Shown here one piece after another: positions 7,071 through 9,924 of a DNA stretch of 9,924 nt. The translations under genes were made by a program, and so were the position numbers. Position 1 is the first letter of the stretch, and each line of letters begins with the position of its first letter. Source of the stretch: an uncultured Bacilli bacterium (GTDB taxonomy: Bacteria; Bacillota_I; Bacilli_A; RF39; UBA660); assembly GCA_944358665.1 (NCBI GenBank), contig CALVRP010000072.1:1-9924 (forward strand), given 5' to 3'. The notes below the pieces were generated by a model, which worked only from the letters and a program-made list of their open reading frames with translations, did not search any database and was not told the DNA's origin.

Positions 7071-7087
7071 GTTAGGCATCACCTAAC
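7071..7087. repeat. GTTAGG-N5-CCTAAC inverted repeat over the start of the HTH gene
   Basis: GTTAGG (7071-7076) and CCTAAC (7082-7087) form a perfect 6-bp inverted repeat with a five-base centre. In DNA this resembles an XRE-family half-site pair and could be the repressor's own operator. In the - strand RNA the SD AGGTG falls in the first arm and loop, and the ATG at 7079 falls in the loop, so a hairpin would hide the initiation site. A related GTTAGCTAAT stretch occurs at about 7119-7128 between the two divergent genes. Confidence 0.45.
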
Positions 7088-7090
7088 ATT

Positions 7091-7096
7091 ATTATA
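7091..7096 (-). promoter_or_regulatory. -10 element of the HTH gene promoter
   Basis: Read on the - strand this is TATAAT, 11 bases before the ATG at 7079 and 20 before GTG 7070. The predicted RNA start is near 7084, at the beginning of the SD. No good -35 hexamer is found 16-18 bases upstream, so the promoter may be weak or factor dependent. Confidence 0.4.
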
Positions 7097-7130
7097 GAAT
7101 AAATAAATCCTATAATATGTTAGCTAATAG

Positions 7131-7159
7131 TTCACAAAAATAAAATAATGTGATAAAAT
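7131..7159 (+). promoter_or_regulatory. Promoter of the split surface-protein gene
   Basis: TTCACA at 7131-7136 (five of six matches to TTGACA) is 17 bases from TAAAAT at 7154-7159, which is preceded by TGA as an extended -10. Transcription would begin near 7166, leaving a leader of about 31 bases with AGAGGTG at 7185-7191 before the ATG at 7197. The promoter and SD look intact although the gene downstream is frameshifted. Confidence 0.6.
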
Positions 7160-7196
7160 ACTCTTGTGAGATTGAGACTAACAAAGAGGTGAAATT

Positions 7197-7553
7197 ATGA
7201 GACATTATAAAGGGCATAGAAGACATAACCGGAAACAGAAAAAAATAATAATAGTTTCAATAATTTCTTTAATGTTTATAATGGGAGTGGGCTATGCCGC
7301 TTTCCAAACAAATTTAAATATAACTGCCAAAGGAAATATTTTAGCAAAAGAGTTAACTACAGATGATTTAAAAAATTTAGCAGTAACTGAAGGCGATGGA
7401 CTATATGAAGATTCTTATGAGGATGGTAGATATATTTATCGTGGACAAGAACCTAATAACTATATTAAATTTAGTGATGAACTGTGGCGAATCGTAGCGA
7501 TTGAAAGTGATAATACTTTAAAAATAATAAAAGACGAGATTATGGAAAAATAA
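7197..7553 (+). CDS. 5' fragment of the split surface protein: membrane anchor and first domain part
   Basis: This part has 118 codons and ends at TAA 7551-7553 directly after the A-run. It holds a strongly basic start (RHYKGHRRHNRKQKK), then a hydrophobic helix at about 17-36 (IIIVSIISLMFIMGVGYAAF). That helix could be a signal peptide or anchor; the GYAAF followed by NLNITAKGNIL recalls SipW-processed TasA-type proteins. A domain opening follows, RYIYRGQEPNNYIKFSDELWRIV (about 81-103). AGAGGTG at 7185-7191 gives normal initiation. If nothing restores the frame, the product is a short membrane-tethered stub without the rest of its domain. Confidence 0.7.
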   Translation: MRHYKGHRRHNRKQKKIIIVSIISLMFIMGVGYAAFQTNLNITAKGNILAKELTTDDLKNLAVTEGDGLYEDSYEDGRYIYRGQEPNNYIKFSDELWRIVAIESDNTLKIIKDEIMEK

Positions 7554-8182
7554 CTTTTGACACTATAGGTAATAGAACAACCGGTTATTGTAGTCAAGGA
7601 AGAGCTCCCAATGAGGGATGTAATGCCTATGGTATAATTTCTGGAACGTTTACTAATGGTCAATATAGTGGTGCAGTCACTAAGGATTCTTATATCAGTA
7701 CTTATTTAAATGGAACATTTTATAATACTTTAAATGATACTGATAAAAATTATATAACCACTCATGATTTTAAAATGGGACCTATTGATTATGAACAAAC
7801 AACAATGAATGGGACTATTACTCAAGAAAATAAATATAAGTGGAATGGCAAGATTGGTTTAATAAATGCAACTGATTATATGCGTGCTAGTCTTGATTCT
7901 GCGTGTACAGATATTACTTCAGCTCGGGAAGGTGAATTTCCTTGTAAAAATAGTAATTATTTAATTCATAGTGTTGATGAAAGTTATATTTGGTGGACGA
8001 TGCATGCTTATACTGGTGTTGCTCATAGACCTGTATATGTTAATAATAATGGTTTTATTAGTAGTACATATTCTGCAAGTTATACTGAAGCTTATATTAG
8101 GCCTGTTGTATTTTTAAATAGTAATATAATATTAACTGGAGAAGGAACAGAAAATAATCCTTATAAAATTTTAAATGAATAA
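7514..8182 (+). CDS. 3' fragment of the split surface protein
   Basis: This frame is open from 7514, and the protein-like sequence begins near 7550 (ITFDTIGNRTTGYCSQG). The first ATG inside it, at 7775, has no SD in front and lies in the middle of the domain, so independent translation is unlikely. The segment is rich in Asn, Thr and Tyr and has two pairs of cysteines (GYCSQG/GCNAYG and DSACTD/FPCKNS), consistent with an exported protein with disulfides. WWTMHAYTG and the end block TEAYIRPVVFLNSN followed by GEGTENNPYKI are intact. The quality of the coding sequence suggests the frame was lost recently or not at all. Confidence 0.7.
   Translation, partial: YFKNNKRRDYGKITFDTIGNRTTGYCSQGRAPNEGCNAYGIISGTFTNGQYSGAVTKDSYISTYLNGTFYNTLNDTDKNYITTHDFKMGPIDYEQTTMNGTITQENKYKWNGKIGLINATDYMRASLDSACTDITSAREGEFPCKNSNYLIHSVDESYIWWTMHAYTGVAHRPVYVNNNGFISSTYSASYTEAYIRPVVFLNSNIILTGEGTENNPYKILNE
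7545..7553 (+). other. Frameshift site (GAA AAA TAA)
   Basis: Codons GAA AAA TAA end the 5' frame. A slip back of one base on AAA, or one more A in the run, gives GAA AAA ATA ACT and enters the long open frame downstream with a sensible protein join. The run is only five A long, short for classical phase variation or transcriptional slippage. The heptamer is not canonical for ribosomal -1 shifting, because the P-site codon re-pairs poorly. Confidence 0.65.
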
Positions 8183-8190
8183 AAAACATA

Positions 8191-8220
8191 AAAACCTCCC
8201 AATATTAAGTAGGAGGTTTT
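8191..8220 (+). promoter_or_regulatory. Hairpin with anti-SD and SD arms before spoIIR; weak terminator
   Basis: AAAACCTCC (8191-8199) pairs perfectly with GGAGGTTTT (8212-8220) around a 12-base AT-rich loop. The right arm is the SD of spoIIR (GGAGG, 8212-8216, eight bases before its ATG). The stem starts eight bases after the surface gene's stop and ends in only four T, so it can act as a modest terminator for the upstream gene. In read-through RNA it would hide the spoIIR SD. A transcript starting inside the loop would leave the SD free. Confidence 0.6.
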
Positions 8221-8224
8221 AATT

Positions 8225-8755
8225 ATGAAAAAAATAATAATCTTATTAAGTGCTATTTTTATCTTTTATTTATGTATATCAGACATTATGGTAAAAGGTT
8301 TAGAAATACCAGATGATGCTATTAGAATTAGAGTAGTTCCTAATAGTAATAGTGATTATGATCAAAATATAAAATCAAAAGTTAAAAGTGAACTACAAAC
8401 TAGTATGTATAATTTATTAAAAGATACAAAATCTAGTACAGAAGCAGAAAAAGTAATCAAAGAAAATTTAGAAAAAATAGATCAAGATATAAATAATCTA
8501 TTAATAAAAGAAAAATATAATGAAGGTTATGTTATTAACTTTGGTTATAATTATTTCCCGGAAAAAGAATATAAAGGAATAACTTATAAAGAAGGTTATT
8601 ATGAATCATTATTAGTTACCTTAGGCGAAGGAAAAGGTGATAATTGGTGGTGTGTGTTATTCCCTCCGCTTTGTTTAATTGAAGAAGATACCGAAGATAA
8701 TGAATACAAATCTTTAGTTAAAGAAGTCTTGGATAAGTTTAGTAATAATAAATAA
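8225..8755 (+). CDS. spoIIR: Stage II sporulation protein R (SpoIIR)
   Basis: SpoIIR is made in the forespore, exported into the intermembrane space, and triggers the protease SpoIIGA to process pro-sigma-E in the mother cell. This protein has 176 aa, shorter than B. subtilis SpoIIR (about 224 aa). An N-terminal signal segment lies at about 3-19 (KIIILLSAIFIFYLCIS). The diagnostic start IPDDAIRIRVVPNSNSDYDQ is at about 28-47, then a helical region, and the hallmark block DNWWCVLFPPLCL at 139-151 with its two cysteines. The C-terminal extension of longer homologues is reduced to about 25 residues. The SD GGAGG is held in the hairpin at 8191-8220. No confident sigma-F promoter was found. Presence of an intact copy argues that the organism sporulates or descends recently from a spore former. 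Confidence 0.93.
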   Translation: MKKIIILLSAIFIFYLCISDIMVKGLEIPDDAIRIRVVPNSNSDYDQNIKSKVKSELQTSMYNLLKDTKSSTEAEKVIKENLEKIDQDINNLLIKEKYNEGYVINFGYNYFPEKEYKGITYKEGYYESLLVTLGEGKGDNWWCVLFPPLCLIEEDTEDNEYKSLVKEVLDKFSNNK

Positions 8756-8759
8756 AAAG

Positions 8760-8778
8760 CCTAATAAAATTTATTAGG
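8760..8778 (+). promoter_or_regulatory. Hairpin enclosing the SD of the MntP-like gene
   Basis: CCTAATAAA (8760-8768) and TTTATTAGG (8770-8778) are perfect inverted repeats; allowing a normal loop gives about eight pairs. It starts four bases after the spoIIR stop. The right arm runs into AGGTG (8776-8780), the SD of the next gene, whose ATG is at 8787. No T-run follows, so it is not a terminator. A ribosome finishing spoIIR would open it, which fits translational coupling. Confidence 0.5.
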
Positions 8779-8786
8779 TGAGATAA

Positions 8787-9317
8787 ATGGAATTATTATT
8801 AGTATTAACAATTGCGGTAAGTCTTAGTATGGATACCTTTTCTTTGTCCCTTGCTTATGGTACTTTAAATATGCCAAAAAAACAAAAATATCTATTATCT
8901 ATAATTGTTGGTATTTTTCATTTTTTTATGCCCTTAATTGGATTTGCGTTAGGTAGTTATATTTTAAATTTTATCAGAATCGATCCAGAAATTATTGTTG
9001 GTGTCATTTTGATTTTTATTGGGTTTCAAATGTTAGCAGATAATTTTAAAGAAGAAAATGAAATGAAAACAATGAAAATGATTGATTTATTTCTTTTCGC
9101 CTTTGCAGTTAGTATTGATAGTTTTTCTGTTGGACTAACTCTTAACATGGTCAGCGAAAATTATCTGTTTTCAGTAATTAGTTTCGCTGTTTGCAGTTTT
9201 TCTTTCACTTTATTAGGTTTAACTATAGGTAACAAAGTTAAAAAATCACTAGGAAAAATTGCGACGTCAATAGGTGGGGCAATTTTAATCATAATTGGAG
9301 CAATTTATATCATTTAA
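8787..9317 (+). CDS. MntP/YtaF-family (DUF204) membrane protein, putative manganese efflux pump
   Basis: The protein is 176 aa, almost entirely hydrophobic, with about six predicted membrane segments arranged as two inverted repeats. Each repeat starts with the same motif: AVSLSMDTFSLSLAYG (about 10-25, Asp16) and AFAVSIDSFSVGLTLN (about 105-120, Asp111). Each continues to a PLIGFALG or LLGLTIG turn. Such paired aspartates are characteristic of the MntP family, which exports Mn(II). The sporulation protein YtaF belongs to the same superfamily, and the spoIIR neighbour makes that a real alternative. In B. subtilis spoIIR and mntP (ywlD) also lie in the same cluster, which favours MntP. Translation starts from AGGTG at 8776-8780 inside a hairpin. 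No yybP-ykoY manganese riboswitch fits in the 31-base gap upstream. Confidence 0.85.
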   Translation: MELLLVLTIAVSLSMDTFSLSLAYGTLNMPKKQKYLLSIIVGIFHFFMPLIGFALGSYILNFIRIDPEIIVGVILIFIGFQMLADNFKEENEMKTMKMIDLFLFAFAVSIDSFSVGLTLNMVSENYLFSVISFAVCSFSFTLLGLTIGNKVKKSLGKIATSIGGAILIIIGAIYII

Positions 9318-9339
9318 TGTAAATGTTTTGTAAAGCGGT

Positions 9340-9368
9340 TTGGCAAAAAAAATAAAAAAAGTTATAAT
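9340..9368 (+). promoter_or_regulatory. Near-consensus promoter of the aldolase gene
   Basis: TTGGCA at 9340-9345 and TATAAT at 9363-9368 are separated by exactly 17 bases, an almost perfect housekeeping promoter fitting a highly expressed glycolytic gene. The RNA start is expected near 9375, at the SD GGTGAT (9375-9380), so the leader is only about nine bases. AAAGCGGTTT at 9332-9341, just upstream and overlapping the -35 by two bases, resembles the core of a CcpA cre site but lacks the outer TG/CA. Confidence 0.75.
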
Positions 9369-9383
9369 AAAATTGGTGATAAT

Positions 9384-9924
9384 ATGATACAGTCAATGAA
9401 AGATATTTTAGAAAAAGCTGCACAAGAGAAATATGCAGTAGCTGCTTATAATGTGAATAATTTAGAATGGGCAAGATTTATTTTAGAAGCATCAGTAGAA
9501 AGTAATAGCCCCGCCATTTTAGAAGTATCAGAAGGGGCGATTAATTACATGGGAGGCTATAATGTTGTAGTAAATATGATTAAATCTTTAATAAAAGATT
9601 TGAATATTAATATCCCAGTAGCTATTCATTTGGATCATGGAAAAAGTTTTGAATCATGTAAAAAAGCCATTGATGCTGGATTTACTTCAGTAATGATTGA
9701 TGCTTCAAAACTACCAATAGAAGAAAACATTAAGATAACTAAAATGGTTACTGATTATGCTCACGAAAGAAATGTGACGGTTGAAGCCGAAGTTGGCAAA
9801 GTTGGTGGTGAAGACACGGATATTGCATATGCGGATATTAATGAATGCCAAAAATTAGTTGCTGAAACTGACGTTGATTTTTTAGCGCCAGCTTTAGGTA
9901 GTGTTCATGGTCTATATAAAGGTG
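9384..9924 (+). CDS. fba: Class II fructose-bisphosphate aldolase, N-terminal part (3' truncated)
   Basis: This is a zinc-dependent aldolase that splits fructose 1,6-bisphosphate into glyceraldehyde 3-phosphate and dihydroxyacetone phosphate. About 180 codons are visible before the window ends; the family is usually about 285-310 aa. It starts [19 protein letters not shown] and continues [39 protein letters not shown] has the metal-ligand histidine and catalytic aspartate (HLDH). [15 protein letters not shown] and [15 protein letters not shown] follow, and then [14 protein letters not shown] at the edge. The second block reads IDASKLP where most homologues have IDGSHLP; this could mark a subfamily, so tagatose-bisphosphate aldolase is a lesser alternative. 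GGTGAT sits just before the ATG. It has its own promoter and is probably the first gene of a new unit. Confidence 0.93.
   Translation, partial: MIQSMKDILEKAAQEKYAVAAYNVNNLEWARFILEASVESNSPAILEVSEGAINYMGGYNVVVNMIKSLIKDLNINIPVAIHLDHGKSFESCKKAIDAGFTSVMIDASKLPIEENIKITKMVTDYAHERNVTVEAEVGKVGGEDTDIAYADINECQKLVAETDVDFLAPALGSVHGLYKG

Larger units (their letters stand above)
7197..8182 (+). pseudogene. Surface-type protein gene interrupted by a one-base frameshift
   Basis: Two reading frames together make one protein. The first runs 7197-7553 and the second is open from 7514 to 8182. Reading one extra A in the A-run at 7546-7550, or slipping back one base there, joins them as ...IIKDEIMEK-ITFDTIGNRTTG..., about 328 aa. 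The joined product has a basic N-terminus, one membrane helix, a TasA/camelysin-like stretch after it, a NNYIKFSDELWRIVAIE block, and a C-terminal RPVVFLNSNIILTGEGTENNPYKI block. That layout is common in predicted surface proteins of gut Bacillota (my recollection is of the DUF6273 family). It could be a true pseudogene, an assembly error in a homopolymer, or a recoded gene. Function is unknown. Confidence 0.75.

Noticed and set aside
7460..7663. 67-codon - strand frame across the frameshift site
   Set aside because: The product is Ser/Ile/Thr-rich low complexity, and the + strand join explains the region far better.
7775..8182. Separate gene starting at ATG 7775
   Set aside because: No SD precedes it, the same frame is open and protein-like for about 75 codons upstream, and it starts in mid-domain; it is the 3' part of the split gene.
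8100..8224. Sigma-F promoter for spoIIR
   Set aside because: GGAACAGAAAAT near 8144 recalls a sigma-F -10, but no GTATA-like -35 lies at the right distance.
9326..9345. CcpA cre site over the aldolase promoter
   Set aside because: The AAAGCGnTTT core is present but the outer TG and CA are out of place, so the match is too weak to annotate as a site.
1..9924. Mycoplasma genetic code (TGA as Trp)
   Set aside because: TGA ends the DHH gene and walJ exactly at expected protein ends, and Trp residues in all genes are TGG.
1..9924. CRISPR array, tRNA or rRNA gene, insertion sequence, toxin-antitoxin pair
   Set aside because: No regular direct repeats, cloverleaf, transposase or terminal inverted repeats were seen; the lone XRE protein has no toxin partner next to it.

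Overview
The window is strongly AT-rich and reads like a Bacillota genome of the Bacilli / Erysipelotrichales / RF39-type gut lineages, which are close to the Mollicutes. The evidence is YvcK-WhiA at the left end, an rplI-dnaB-walJ-rlmH core block as in Bacillus, a sporulation gene (spoIIR), and Gram-positive Shine-Dalgarno (SD) sequences of the AAGGTG/GGAGG type. TGA ends at least two genes (the DHH gene and walJ) and Trp is written TGG, so this is the standard bacterial code and not the Mycoplasma code. The taxonomic placement is inferred from gene content only.

Layout. Positions 1-1213 hold the 3' end of yvcK and whiA, only 11 bases apart. Positions 1214-1343 form a dense control region: a 9+9 bp inverted repeat over a strong extended -10 promoter, which runs straight into an intrinsic terminator, followed by a second promoter. 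Positions 1362-6819 are one tightly packed + strand operon: a stand-alone DHH/DHHA1 phosphodiesterase resembling the catalytic end of GdpP, ribosomal protein L9, replicative helicase DnaB, a membrane-anchored LysM-G5-M23 peptidase, WalJ-type metallo-beta-lactamase protein, and RlmH. Several genes overlap by 1-4 bases. A bidirectional terminator at 6821-6845 closes it.

Positions 6837-8182 look accessory: a small XRE-type repressor on the - strand, convergent with the operon, and a + strand surface-type protein gene split by a one-base frameshift near 7546-7550. Positions 8225-9317 carry spoIIR and a MntP/YtaF-family membrane protein, a pairing that recalls the spoIIR-mntP neighbourhood of B. 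subtilis. A class II fructose-bisphosphate aldolase gene with a near-consensus promoter begins at 9384 and runs off the right edge.

Functionally the window joins central-metabolism and cell-envelope control (YvcK, WhiA), probable cyclic-di-AMP or nucleotide turnover (DHH protein), replication and translation (DnaB, L9, RlmH), wall remodelling (M23 peptidase, WalJ) and forespore-to-mother-cell signalling (SpoIIR). I see no CRISPR array, tRNA, rRNA, transposase or phage module. The less ordinary points are the small promoter-terminator unit at 1214-1304, the sensor-less GdpP-like protein, the frameshifted surface gene, and hairpins that enclose the SD of three genes.
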